Source: Kaistella yonginensis
GTDB taxonomy: Bacteria > Bacteroidota > Bacteroidia > Flavobacteriales > Weeksellaceae
Assembly (NCBI RefSeq): GCF_030409525.1
Contig: NZ_JAUFQB010000054.1
Coordinates: 1-58,707 of the forward strand
Direction of reading: 5' to 3'
DNA length: 58,707 nucleotides
Under the pieces are notes generated by a model. It made no database searches and was not told where the DNA came from. It was given only the letters and a program-made list of their open reading frames with translations. Of this stretch, positions 1 through 8,733 are shown one piece after another. The position numbers and the translations under genes were made by a program. Every line of letters starts with the position of its first letter. Positions within the stretch are counted from its first letter, which is position 1.

Positions 1-136
1 TAAAATCACTTCCTTTACAATGATACAGTATCTGAATTTTTTCGTTTTTAAAAGAAGTATAAATAAAACAAAAATTAATTTATGCTAAATGCACAACAGG
101 TTAATCTAAGAAATTTCATCATTAAATTGAAGCACT

Positions 137-793
137 ATGAAAAAACACCTCTATATTTTTGCGTTTCTATCTTTGATTTATTGTTCAAAAGAAAGCAAAA
201 CCACTTCGGAAATCTCCGTGAAAGATTCTTTGATTACCAACTCTAAAGATACCCTTCAAAGAACCAATCAAGGTTTAGAGACAAAAAACACAAATAAAGA
301 TGAAACTTTAAAATCGTTGAATGATCAAATCTTATCCACGTTAAAAGCAAAAGATTACACAAGGTTTTCAAGCTATATTCATCCCGAAAAAGGCGTGCAA
401 TTTTCCATGTACGCCTATATTCAGCCGAATCAAGACAAGCGGTTTACCAGGCAAGAATTTATAAAATATGCGCCCACCAATATTAAATTTACATGGGGAG
501 AAAAAGATGGATCTGGTGACAAACTCGTTCTGTCGATCAAAGACTATTTTAACAATTGGGTTTTCAACCGCGATTTTACCAAAGGTGAGTATCAATTAAA
601 CACATTTAAAGGCAGTGGAAACTCGCTAAATAACCTACAAGAAACATATGCAGGTTTTAATTTTACCGAAAATTTCTTGCCTGGCTCTGAACAATATAGC
701 GGAATGGATTGGAATTCTTTGCGATTGGTGTTTGAGGAATTACACGGCACCTATTATTTAGTCGCTGTAATTAATGATGAATGGACGATTTAG
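137..793 (+). CDS. Conserved hypothetical lipoprotein
   Basis: The 218-residue product starts with a short lipoprotein signal (hydrophobic stretch and lipobox ending at Cys16, LSLIYC), so it should be exported and lipid-anchored. A Ser/Thr/Lys-rich linker (about residues 17-60) precedes a folded domain of about 150 residues with the phrase SYIHPEKGVQFSMYAYI, which I recall from uncharacterised proteins of several phyla. No catalytic motif is recognisable. The gene ends 7 bp before the convergent HMG-CoA synthase gene. The first 136 bases of the window hold no gene and no clear TAnnTTTG promoter. Function unknown. Confidence 0.75.
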   Translation: MKKHLYIFAFLSLIYCSKESKTTSEISVKDSLITNSKDTLQRTNQGLETKNTNKDETLKSLNDQILSTLKAKDYTRFSSYIHPEKGVQFSMYAYIQPNQDKRFTRQEFIKYAPTNIKFTWGEKDGSGDKLVLSIKDYFNNWVFNRDFTKGEYQLNTFKGSGNSLNNLQETYAGFNFTENFLPGSEQYSGMDWNSLRLVFEELHGTYYLVAVINDEWTI

Positions 794-800
794 CCGCTTT

Positions 801-2126
801 TTATTGGAACTGATAATTTCTTGCACCAATTAAAACGGGATTTTGTTGTTCTATACAAACCAATCCAAATCCTTTGTAATTAGGATTAATAGAATCATAC
901 AATTGTTTTCGATGAAGTTTTTCATAGGTTTCAAAATCAATTTGAATCCGTTGTTTTAAAGATTCAAAAAGATTCCATTTTGCAACTACTTCGTTCCAGT
1001 TTCTGCCAACTTTACCGGTAAAAACTTTTGCTTTAGACCCACTTCCATACGCCAGAAAGCCTATCTTTTCATTAGATAAATCTTCCCCTCTATCATAACT
1101 TACCTGAAAAGCAGACAGCAGCGCCATAAAAATAGAGGCTGTATACATATTGCCAATTTCGGAACTTGCTCGTTGTGAAGGTTCTATCTTTTCTTTAATA
1201 AAATCTAAATATACGGCTGACTTCGCAACCAATTTTTGCTCCTCAGATGTGGAAAATGCCAAACTATTTTCGATACTGAAAATTTCTGAAAACACTCTCT
1301 TACCGTGAAAAGCATAGGGCAGGTGAAAAATTAAATACCGCCAATTCTTAGATGGTTTTTCTAATTTTGCTTGTGTCTTGTAGTGACTATAAGCCTCTTT
1401 AATTCTATTTTGATAACATTGGTTAGAATAATGACCATCAAAAACAGGTTCATCCGTGAAAAGTTCCAGGTAATCAGCCATCTGTTCTGTGGCTGATGTT
1501 AAATCACTTTTTGCAATGCTTCGCCGTGGTTTAAAGAAATCAAAAACACTTTCGGTGGCAACGCCCCATTTATTTTCGATCTCAAGAAGTTTAGGATTTG
1601 AAGAAATTAAAAGTGCGACTGCTCCACCACCTTGGGTATATTCCCCAGCAGAAGCCAACTCATATTTGGCATAATCAGAAGCGATGACGATGGCTTTATT
1701 TTCAGGATTTGCATGTACATAGTCCAAGCAATTATGCAAAGCATCAACCGCGCCGATACAGGCAAAATTTAAATCAACAACATCACAATTTCTAAAGCAT
1801 CTTTCGCCAAATTTTTCAGCCAAAACTTTTTCAACCATTTGAATGGCAAAAGTAACCGTAGGTTTGGCAGCATCTAAAGCACTTTCGGTCCCTAAATACA
1901 CTCTTGAAATTTCCGTTGGATTGAGGTCGTAATCTTGGATTAGTTTGAGCAATGCTTCAGCGGCGAATGTTGCAGCATCTTCATGTACATCATTGATCGC
2001 CATTTTATACAACCCTAAACCTTTCTCTAGTTTGAGAGGGTCAATCGCTCTTTTCTCTGCTAAGTCGTTGATTGTTAAATACAATGCGGGCACATAAAAG
2101 CTTGCTGCTTCAATTCCTAAATTCAT
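801..2126 (-). CDS. Hydroxymethylglutaryl-CoA synthase
   Basis: Condenses acetyl-CoA with acetoacetyl-CoA to HMG-CoA, the first committed step of the mevalonate isoprenoid pathway, which many Flavobacteriia use. The 441-residue product has the thiolase-like fold signature of the family. Visible catalytic residues are Glu81 (LGTESALD), the acyl-accepting Cys123 (LNFACIGAVDAL) and a His near 268 (FHLPYAFHGK). A TTG codon directly upstream could extend the frame by one residue; the ATG at 2126 is the natural start. It stands alone, convergent with the lipoprotein gene, and no other mevalonate gene is visible here. Confidence 0.9.
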   Translation of the reverse strand: MNLGIEAASFYVPALYLTINDLAEKRAIDPLKLEKGLGLYKMAINDVHEDAATFAAEALLKLIQDYDLNPTEISRVYLGTESALDAAKPTVTFAIQMVEKVLAEKFGERCFRNCDVVDLNFACIGAVDALHNCLDYVHANPENKAIVIASDYAKYELASAGEYTQGGGAVALLISSNPKLLEIENKWGVATESVFDFFKPRRSIAKSDLTSATEQMADYLELFTDEPVFDGHYSNQCYQNRIKEAYSHYKTQAKLEKPSKNWRYLIFHLPYAFHGKRVFSEIFSIENSLAFSTSEEQKLVAKSAVYLDFIKEKIEPSQRASSEIGNMYTASIFMALLSAFQVSYDRGEDLSNEKIGFLAYGSGSKAKVFTGKVGRNWNEVVAKWNLFESLKQRIQIDFETYEKLHRKQLYDSINPNYKGFGLVCIEQQNPVLIGARNYQFQ

Positions 2127-2195
2127 CAATATAAAATTAACCTACGAAATTATAAAATATCTTTTTAAAACGCTTACATGCGAGAGGATTTCTTA

Positions 2196-2229
2196 CAAAA
2201 AAAGACTCCGAAATTAATTCCGAAGTCCA
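2196..2229 (-). terminator. Terminator of the M1 aminopeptidase gene
   Basis: On the minus strand, GACTTCG and CGGAGTC pair (one G-U wobble) around an AT-rich loop and are followed by a run of seven T. It sits 24 bp after the aminopeptidase stop codon. Confidence 0.7.
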
Positions 2230-2252
2230 TTTTTATCAATTATTTTTAAGGT

Positions 2253-4763
2253 TTATTTATACGCTTCAATCGTTTTATTAAGCAAATCAATTTGTTGATT
2301 AAGGGTCGGGCTAGAAGGATTGGCTTTTAAAACAACCATTTTTTTGGTGAGTCCGTCTTTCAAAATTTGCAAGATCATCATTTTTGCTTGTGGATTATCC
2401 CCAATTTGACGTTTAACTTGCGTTAAAACTTTGGTTAAATTTTCCGTTGCTTTCAAATTATCGGAGCTCATAATCCAGTTAAAACCATCTTCTGCGGCAG
2501 CACCCAATTCTGGATTCTGGAACTTTAAAAATGGATAAAACGCCGCTGTTGAAGCAATCGCAGGCATTTGTTTTTCAATTTTATTTTTAACAATGATGGG
2601 CAAAAGTTCTGCAATTAAATCATCGCTTGCACCTTCTAAATCAATCTTATCCGCAAGAGCAATCACTCGAGCAGGATCAACTGCCGAAATCCCAGTGAGC
2701 GCGTTGGCTTTTACCGCATTAGAAACAGCACCTATTGCTTTTTCAAAAAGCGGAAGGTATTTTTTATCTTTCGTTTTTCCTAAAGCTGAGATTGCCGCAC
2801 CTTGAACTAAAGTTTTCTGATCATGAGCTGCCATTTTCTCAACTTCAGACAAGGCAGCTTTGGCCTGATCCGGTTTTGCTAAATCTAAACCACTCAATGA
2901 CTTCATTCTGATTCTAAAATTAGGATCTTTCAAGCCAGCGACTAGAATTTTTAAAAACGCAGGATTTTTTGCCACGTTTTCTGTTGCGTTTTCAACTGCC
3001 AGATATCTGCTCAAGAATTCTTTGGAATTTTGGAATTGCGTAAAATACTGATCAGCAGTTTTGGAATCGGTAAATTCACCAAGCAAAACTCCATCGGCGT
3101 TGATATTGACCAATTCAGGGTTTTTGGAAACGGAGAAGGTGAAATTATTTTTTTCCTCAGCGTCTACCCACACATTTTTTCTAGACGGTTTTCCATTTTC
3201 ATATACATCAATGGCCAGCGGAAACTGATAATTTTGTCCGACCTGCATTTGCGTAATGGTTACAGTAACTTGTTTTTTTACGGGTTCAAAATTGGTGGTA
3301 TACGACAACTTTGGATGTCCGCTTCCGTAAAACCATTGGTTAAAAAACCAGTTTAAATCTCTGCCCGAAACTTTTTCTAAAGACAATCGAAGTTGGTGTG
3401 CTTCTCCAGTACCATATTCATTGGTTTTTAAATAGTCGGTTAAACCAGCAAAAAATGCATCGTCGCCTAAGTAATTTCTTAACATATGAAGGATTGCGCC
3501 GCCTTTATTATAAGAAACACCATCAAACATATCTTCGCGCGAGTGATAATTAAAACGGACCAGATCTTTGGTAGGGTTCGCAGGATCCATCATATATCCT
3601 CTACTCTCTTTCATTAAGCCATAATCGGCCAGGTCTTTTCCGTATTTATGTTCGTTCCACAGGTATTGGGAATAGTTGGCAAAAGATTCATTGACGGTCA
3701 AATTACTCCAGCTTTCTGCGGTGACTAAATCACCAAACCAATGGTGGAATAATTCGTGAGCAATGGTCTCTTCCCAGCGATTTTCATCGATCAGATCGCC
3801 TGATTTTTGCTGTGCAGATTCCTGATGAAGAACTGCAGTGGTATTTTCCATGGCACCAGAAACATAGTCTCTAGCGGTCATTTGTGCATATTTAGACCAA
3901 GGATAATCATAATTTAATCTTTTAGAAAAGAACTCCATCATCTCTGGTGTGTTCCCAAAAATTTGTTTTGCGTACGGTTCATATTCTTTTTCTACATAAT
4001 AATCCACGTCAATGTTTCGCCATTTATCTTTAACTACGGCATAGTCACCCACACCCATGAAAAATAAATATGGCGCATGTTTTTTATCCATCACCCAATG
4101 ATCCGTTCGCAAACCACCGTTTCCTTTAACGGAAGATTTCATTAAACCGTTTGATAAAGTCACATATTGATCGGGAACGGTCATGTAAATTTCTTGGGTG
4201 GTTTTTTGGTTGGTTTTATCGATCGTTGGAAACCAGACTGAACTAGCTTCTGTTTCTCCTTGTGTCCAAATCTGAGTAGGTTTATCGGGTTCGGTACCTT
4301 GCGCATTGATGAAATACAGACCTTTCGCATCAGAGATTGCTGCGCTGCCTTTTTGGGTCACTTCATTCGGACGAGCGGTGTATTTGATGTACACGGTGTA
4401 GTCTTGATTTCTGTGGTAGGTTTTATCAAGATTAATTTTTAGCATATCCTCTTTATACTCAAATTTCAAAGGGCTCTTGCTGCCGTTTTTATCTAAGGCC
4501 ACTTCATGAATCAACATGGCTTTCGCGTTTAGCACCAAAGAATCGGTCGGATAAAAATAAGGCGAAGCGGTGAGCCACTCTTCTCCCGCCATTTGCTCTT
4601 TTTGATAGTCAAAACTCACTTTAAGTTTGGTGTGTTTCAGTTCGGTCATTTTGGTATGTGACGCTCTGTAGACTTCAGTCCTGCCGGAAGTTTCGGTTTG
4701 GGCGAAAATATTTCCGGAGAATAAAATTCCGAGTAAACTAAGGGAGATGATCAGTTTTTTCAT
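2253..4763 (-). CDS. M1 family zinc aminopeptidase, secreted
   Basis: Removes N-terminal residues from peptides. The 836-residue product has a cleavable signal peptide (about residues 1-21, ending FAQ), an N-terminal beta domain, the substrate-anchoring GAMENT motif near residue 300 and the zinc motif HELFHH with the third ligand Glu in NESFANY, near residues 335-360. The C-terminal ~250 residues are alpha-helical with HEAT-like repeats, as in other M1 enzymes. There is no T9SS sorting domain, so a periplasmic location is likely. It is a single gene with its own terminator; the upstream neighbour is a 74-residue orphan ORF. Confidence 0.9.
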   Translation of the reverse strand: MKKLIISLSLLGILFSGNIFAQTETSGRTEVYRASHTKMTELKHTKLKVSFDYQKEQMAGEEWLTASPYFYPTDSLVLNAKAMLIHEVALDKNGSKSPLKFEYKEDMLKINLDKTYHRNQDYTVYIKYTARPNEVTQKGSAAISDAKGLYFINAQGTEPDKPTQIWTQGETEASSVWFPTIDKTNQKTTQEIYMTVPDQYVTLSNGLMKSSVKGNGGLRTDHWVMDKKHAPYLFFMGVGDYAVVKDKWRNIDVDYYVEKEYEPYAKQIFGNTPEMMEFFSKRLNYDYPWSKYAQMTARDYVSGAMENTTAVLHQESAQQKSGDLIDENRWEETIAHELFHHWFGDLVTAESWSNLTVNESFANYSQYLWNEHKYGKDLADYGLMKESRGYMMDPANPTKDLVRFNYHSREDMFDGVSYNKGGAILHMLRNYLGDDAFFAGLTDYLKTNEYGTGEAHQLRLSLEKVSGRDLNWFFNQWFYGSGHPKLSYTTNFEPVKKQVTVTITQMQVGQNYQFPLAIDVYENGKPSRKNVWVDAEEKNNFTFSVSKNPELVNINADGVLLGEFTDSKTADQYFTQFQNSKEFLSRYLAVENATENVAKNPAFLKILVAGLKDPNFRIRMKSLSGLDLAKPDQAKAALSEVEKMAAHDQKTLVQGAAISALGKTKDKKYLPLFEKAIGAVSNAVKANALTGISAVDPARVIALADKIDLEGASDDLIAELLPIIVKNKIEKQMPAIASTAAFYPFLKFQNPELGAAAEDGFNWIMSSDNLKATENLTKVLTQVKRQIGDNPQAKMMILQILKDGLTKKMVVLKANPSSPTLNQQIDLLNKTIEAYK

Positions 4764-4807
4764 TTATATAAAATATTTTATTTTTAAAGAATAATTTTGC
4801 CTAGAAT

Positions 4808-5032
4808 CTAAGATTTCTTATTAACAAAGGTTTCGAATAAATCATTTACAAACGATTCATAGTCGCCACTTTTCAACTGCTCTTTGCTTTTGTTAACGGC
4901 TTTTTTTAAATCGCTTTCATCATTATCATGATTGATGATTTCAACCGATTTTATGCCTTTAATCTGGATTAATAGTTCGGTCAATTTACCAAGATCAGCG
5001 TTATCTTCGAGATTTATTTTTAAAGATTTCAT
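4808..5032 (-). CDS. Small hypothetical protein (74 aa)
   Basis: An acidic protein with a predicted beta-alpha-beta start (SLKINL, then a helix, then SVEII) and a charged helical tail (KEQLKSGDYESFVNDLF). The C-terminal half vaguely resembles type II antitoxin tails, but no toxin gene is adjacent: the flanking genes are the M1 aminopeptidase and thymidylate synthase. It begins with a good ATG and occupies its own interval on the same strand as both neighbours. I do not recognise the family. Confidence 0.6.
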   Translation of the reverse strand: MKSLKINLEDNADLGKLTELLIQIKGIKSVEIINHDNDESDLKKAVNKSKEQLKSGDYESFVNDLFETFVNKKS

Positions 5033-5107
5033 TGAATGATTGGTAGGTGTTTCAAAAGAAAAGTTACAAAAAAAAGTGAAGTTATACTACTCCACTTTAA
5101 TGCTCTT

Positions 5108-5902
5108 CTATATCGCAACCGGTGCTTTAATTCCGGGTTCAGGATTATAATTTTCTAAAGTAAAATCTTCAAAATCAAAATCGAAAATATTTTTTATTTC
5201 AGAGTTTAATTTCATCGTTGGTAAATCTTTTGGAGCGCGTGCAAGCTGTTTATGAACCTGCTCAAAATGATTGTTGTAAATATGCACATCACCAAAAGTG
5301 TGAACATAATCGCCAACTTCTAAATCGCAAACTTGTGCAACCATCATTAATAGCAAAGCATAACTCGCAATATTAAAAGGAACGCCGAGAAAAACATCTG
5401 CACTTCTTTGATATAACTGAAGTGATAATTTTCCATCGGCAACATAAAATTGAAAAAGTGCGTGACAAGGCGCTAAAGCCATATTGGGAATTTCCGCAGC
5501 ATTCCAGGCAGAAACAATTAATCGGCGGGAATCTGGATTTTTATTAATTTGATCAATCACCTCAGTAATTTGATCGACTACTTTTCCGTCGGCACCAGTC
5601 CAACTTCGCCATTGCGCACCGTAAACAGGACCGAGATCGCCATTTTCATCCGCCCACTCATTCCAGATGGAAACCCCGTTATCCGCTAAATATTTAATAT
5701 TGGTGTCGCCTTTTAAAAACCACAACAATTCATAAATAATGGATTTTAAATGAACTTTTTTGGTTGTGACCATGGGGAAACCTTTGGACAGATCATAGCG
5801 CAACTGATAGCCAAAAACACTTCTGGTTCCCGTTCCTGTACGGTCGGTTTTATCAGTTCCGTTATCTAAGATATGTTGAAGGAGGTCGAGGTAGTTTTGC
5901 AT
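5108..5902 (-). CDS. thyA: Thymidylate synthase
   Basis: Methylates dUMP to dTMP using methylenetetrahydrofolate. The product is 264 residues, the same length as the E. coli enzyme, and has the nucleophile Cys146 in [12 protein letters not shown], the phosphate-binding RRLIVSAWN segment, the cofactor/dUMP-binding [18 protein letters not shown] segment and the usual C-terminus (PGIKAPVAI). In flavobacteria thyA often lies next to dihydrofolate reductase; here folA is not adjacent and the next gene upstream is the GreA/GreB-like gene. Confidence 0.97.
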   Translation of the reverse strand: MQNYLDLLQHILDNGTDKTDRTGTGTRSVFGYQLRYDLSKGFPMVTTKKVHLKSIIYELLWFLKGDTNIKYLADNGVSIWNEWADENGDLGPVYGAQWRSWTGADGKVVDQITEVIDQINKNPDSRRLIVSAWNAAEIPNMALAPCHALFQFYVADGKLSLQLYQRSADVFLGVPFNIASYALLLMMVAQVCDLEVGDYVHTFGDVHIYNNHFEQVHKQLARAPKDLPTMKLNSEIKNIFDFDFEDFTLENYNPEPGIKAPVAI

Positions 5903-5975
5903 TGAAGTTTATTTGAAAATGTGATAAGGTGCTAATTTGAAAATATAAATTCACTGAAAAAGTCAGATTTCAAAT

Positions 5976-6416
5976 TTACCAAATTTTTAGAATTTTTTGC
6001 TTAAGATTATTTAAAGAAATTTCTTCACCTGTTTTATGACCCAACAAAACATTACCCAAAGGACTTTCGGTAGAAATCACAAAGATTTTCTTTTCATTAA
6101 AAATAATTTCACCTAAAGAAACTGCGATATAAAATAATCCCTTTTCTGTTTCAACCAAACTTCCTACACCAATTGTTTGATGTGGGTTCGTGGTGATTAA
6201 TTTCAAAGAATTTTTCGCCCTTAGATTTTCGTTCAGTTGAAGCTGAATATTGTTGATTTCCTGCTGCACCATTTCTCGGGAAGTTTCATATTTGTCACCC
6301 ATCGAACTTTTGGTTTCGTTGTTGGAGGCGCGGGTTTCTGCAATCATTCTTTCTAAAGTACCAATCTTTTCTGATAGTTTATCTTGGATGATTTGAAGGA
6401 TTTCGGTTTTATTCAT
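5976..6416 (-). CDS. GreA/GreB-like transcription elongation factor family protein
   Basis: A 146-residue protein with an N-terminal coiled-coil (about 1-75) and a C-terminal FKBP-like Gre domain, seen in STESPLGNVLLGHKTGEEISL, which matches the GreA signature around the conserved SPLG...L.GK..G. The coiled-coil carries the acidic/Arg-rich segment ETRASNNETKSSMGDKYETSR. Homologues are sometimes labelled 3-oxoacyl-ACP synthase by annotation transfer, which the sequence does not support. It probably binds the RNA polymerase secondary channel; whether it stimulates transcript cleavage cannot be judged. Confidence 0.7.
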   Translation of the reverse strand: MNKTEILQIIQDKLSEKIGTLERMIAETRASNNETKSSMGDKYETSREMVQQEINNIQLQLNENLRAKNSLKLITTNPHQTIGVGSLVETEKGLFYIAVSLGEIIFNEKKIFVISTESPLGNVLLGHKTGEEISLNNLKQKILKIW

Positions 6417-6434
6417 TTCTTTAAAAATGGGTTT

Positions 6435-6490
6435 TGGCTAAAGCCAGTTGAGTATTGCTTTAAATAAAAACGGGCTACAGCCCGCTCGTA
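6435..6490 (-). terminator. Terminator of the amylase gene within a two-hairpin repeat-like element
   Basis: Read on the minus strand, a GC-rich hairpin CGGGC-TGTA-GCCCG is followed by TTTTTATTT, directly downstream of the amylase stop codon. A second small palindrome, GGCTAAAGCC, lies 25 bp further on (6436-6445). The pairing of the two hairpins resembles short dispersed repeats that I recall from Chryseobacterium genomes. Confidence 0.6.
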
Positions 6491-6518
6491 TAAACATCTT
6501 TAATAGGTATTATCGATT

Positions 6519-7871
6519 TTATTTCTCCATCACTGCATACCCACCAACCGGTAAATAAAAACTTTTATCTTTTGAAAAATCTTTTACCGGACCAGAAAAA
6601 ACATTTTTAAAAATGCCAGTAACATTTTCATCCTCGATGGTAAAAGAGACCTCATCTTCTGAAAAATTCAAAACGGTCAAGACTTCATCTTTCCCATTTT
6701 TTCTAACGTATGCCAAAACTTTATTATCCGCAGAAGTTTTTAAGAGATAGGTTTTTGCAGCGGGATCACCACCTCTTAGTGCGGCATTATTAGCCTTTAA
6801 ACTTAGCATCGTTTTATAGAAATCGTGCAGTAGATTTTTGCCAGTCCACGGGATTGGATCTTTTTCGAAAAACTCCAAACGTTTTGTTTTCAAAGGGAGT
6901 TCCTGCCCGTTATAAATAAGAGGAACGCCATTCCATGTGATGGAGAAAACAGCTAAAGGCAGAGCCAAATCTCCATATTTTTCATATTCCGTTCCGTTCC
7001 AGGTGTTTTCATCATGGTTACTGGTAAACCATGCTCTCATGGAAGAATCGCCAATATTTGAATATTTCGCCAACAACTCTTTTAATTCTGCGAACGAAAC
7101 TTTACCCTCATTAAATTCTTTTGTTTTGTGCATCCACGTCCAGATATAGCTGGCATCAAAAACTTTTCCGTACTCTGGATTATCCAATTCATCAAATTCA
7201 CCTAGAAAAAAAAGTGGTTTTATTTTTTCGACTTCGGGTCTTGCTTGCTCCCAGAAATCAACTTCGACCCAGCTTGCCAAATCGCAACGGAATCCATCAA
7301 TATTGGTTTCTTTCACCCAAAACTTCATGGCCTCAATCATGGCTTGTCTTAATTCGGGGTTTGAATAATCCAACTCTATAATATCATCCATTCCAGACGC
7401 AATTTGGAAATCGTTGGTTTTAGGATCTAGCAAATAGTATTCTGGATTGGTTTTCGTCCAAACGTGATCCCAACCCGTATGATTGGCAACCCAGTCGATA
7501 ATCACTTTGAAACCCATTTTATGAGCTTCATCAACCAGATGTTTAAAGTCTTCCATGGTCCCAAATTCGGGATTAATGGCGGTATAGTCGTGTGCGGCGT
7601 ATTGGCTGCCCATGGTTCCTTTTTTCACTTTTTGAGAAATCGGGGTAATTGGCATAAACCAGAGTGTTTTTATGCCCATTGCTTTCAATCGTGGCATTTC
7701 TTTTTCAAAGGCCCGGAAGGTTCCTTCTTGGGTATATTGTCGTACGTTTACTTCGTAAATATTGGTGGTATGTTTCCATTCGCTGGGTAAATCCATTTTC
7801 TTTGTATTTTTTAGGGTGCTGCAGGAAATAACTCCTAAGCTAAGAATTGCTAAAAGAATCAGTCTTCTCAT
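6519..7871 (-). CDS. Alpha-amylase family (GH13) lipoprotein
   Basis: Hydrolyses or rearranges alpha-1,4-glucans. The 450-residue product has a lipoprotein signal with Cys17 (LGVISC). The four GH13 regions are all present: DWVANH (about 124), GFRCDLAS with the nucleophile Asp (about 195), LGEFDE with the acid/base Glu (about 223) and FTSNHDEN (about 285). A C-terminal beta domain follows (VLTVLNFS). It is therefore a complete catalytic module anchored in a membrane. No susCD genes are nearby. A TATATTTG -7 element lies at 7888-7895 on the minus strand. Confidence 0.92.
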   Translation of the reverse strand: MRRLILLAILSLGVISCSTLKNTKKMDLPSEWKHTTNIYEVNVRQYTQEGTFRAFEKEMPRLKAMGIKTLWFMPITPISQKVKKGTMGSQYAAHDYTAINPEFGTMEDFKHLVDEAHKMGFKVIIDWVANHTGWDHVWTKTNPEYYLLDPKTNDFQIASGMDDIIELDYSNPELRQAMIEAMKFWVKETNIDGFRCDLASWVEVDFWEQARPEVEKIKPLFFLGEFDELDNPEYGKVFDASYIWTWMHKTKEFNEGKVSFAELKELLAKYSNIGDSSMRAWFTSNHDENTWNGTEYEKYGDLALPLAVFSITWNGVPLIYNGQELPLKTKRLEFFEKDPIPWTGKNLLHDFYKTMLSLKANNAALRGGDPAAKTYLLKTSADNKVLAYVRKNGKDEVLTVLNFSEDEVSFTIEDENVTGIFKNVFSGPVKDFSKDKSFYLPVGGYAVMEK

Positions 7872-7887
7872 TGGTAAAGATTTAAGG

Positions 7888-7895
7888 CAAATATA
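7888..7895 (-). promoter_or_regulatory. Promoter -7 element (TATATTTG) of the amylase gene
   Basis: TATATTTG on the minus strand matches the Bacteroidetes TAnnTTTG box, 16 nt upstream of the amylase ATG. No well-spaced TTTG -33 element is visible. Confidence 0.5.
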
Positions 7896-7978
7896 TCGTT
7901 AATTATTCAAATTTCCCAAGTTTGGGGCGGCTCAAATTAACCATTAATGATTTAAAACAGAAAAATGTGGAGTCCTAA

Positions 7979-8008
7979 AAAAACCCCGATAATTTTCGGG
8001 GTTTTTGT
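7979..8008 (-). terminator. Terminator of the pRiA4b ORF-3-like gene
   Basis: An ACCCCGA / TCGGGGT stem with a small AT loop, flanked by A and T runs on either side, lies 11 bp after the stop codon of the leftward gene. Confidence 0.8.
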
Positions 8009-8019
8009 TCTATACAATT

Positions 8020-8604
8020 TTATGCATCTAAATCATCATCAAAGTTATCATCATCATCGAAGTCATCTTCATCGTCATCAAAATGATCGTCATCATCATC
8101 AGCAAAACTGCTGGCTTTAAATTCATCTTCAAAACTCGGAAACTCATCATCAGATAATAACGGTGCTACGCCATTTCTTTTTGCTTTGGTGCTGGATTTT
8201 GTTGGTGCTTTCAAGGGCATTTTGCCAAAACGGAAAACCGTAATCGGATAATTTACCGCAGGTTTTTCGTCGATAATTTCTACCAGTTCACAGAAGAATT
8301 CCCACAAATCCATAAATCCATATTGGAAATGAATCTTGTCGCCTGGTTTTTCGAAGGCTTCGGTGATATAAACATCAGACATAATTTCGCCGTCACCATC
8401 ATCACTCATATCTTCCAATGGAACAATCTTTACAACTACGCCGTCTTCATCTAAAATATTAAATACAGACAAATCATCACCCATGAGCGAAAATGCACTT
8501 TTAATTCCCAAATGCAAATTCCAAAGGTTTTGTTTGCCTTTAATTTCAACATCCCTGAAAATATCTTCTTTGGTGTCTAAAATAATTCGGAGTTTGTAAA
8601 CCAT
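8020..8604 (-). CDS. Plasmid pRiA4b ORF-3-like family protein with acidic tail
   Basis: A 194-residue protein whose N-terminal ~130 residues match the pRiA4b ORF-3 family (VYKLRIILD; NLWNLHLGIKSAF; DKIHFQYGFMDLWEF). The C-terminal ~40 residues are almost pure Asp/Glu/Phe, a strongly acidic disordered tail. The family is found on plasmids and chromosomes and has no established biochemical role. A canonical promoter lies upstream and a terminator downstream, so it appears to be a monocistronic gene. Confidence 0.8.
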   Translation of the reverse strand: MVYKLRIILDTKEDIFRDVEIKGKQNLWNLHLGIKSAFSLMGDDLSVFNILDEDGVVVKIVPLEDMSDDGDGEIMSDVYITEAFEKPGDKIHFQYGFMDLWEFFCELVEIIDEKPAVNYPITVFRFGKMPLKAPTKSSTKAKRNGVAPLLSDDEFPSFEDEFKASSFADDDDDHFDDDEDDFDDDDNFDDDLDA

Positions 8605-8652
8605 TATGACCTAAAATTTTTACGATTACTTATTAGTTTTATTCTTCGAGTG

Positions 8653-8681
8653 CAAATATAAAACAATTGCAATTTGGCAAA
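8653..8681 (-). promoter_or_regulatory. Canonical promoter of the pRiA4b ORF-3-like gene
   Basis: On the minus strand, TTTG (8681-8678), a 17-bp spacer and TATATTTG (8660-8653) match the Bacteroidetes -33/-7 consensus. The expected start site leaves a leader of about 45 nt. Confidence 0.75.
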
Positions 8682-8733
8682 AAAATTATTACCGACTTTT
8701 TATTAAAAAGTTTTGCTTAAATTTCGCCGCAAA

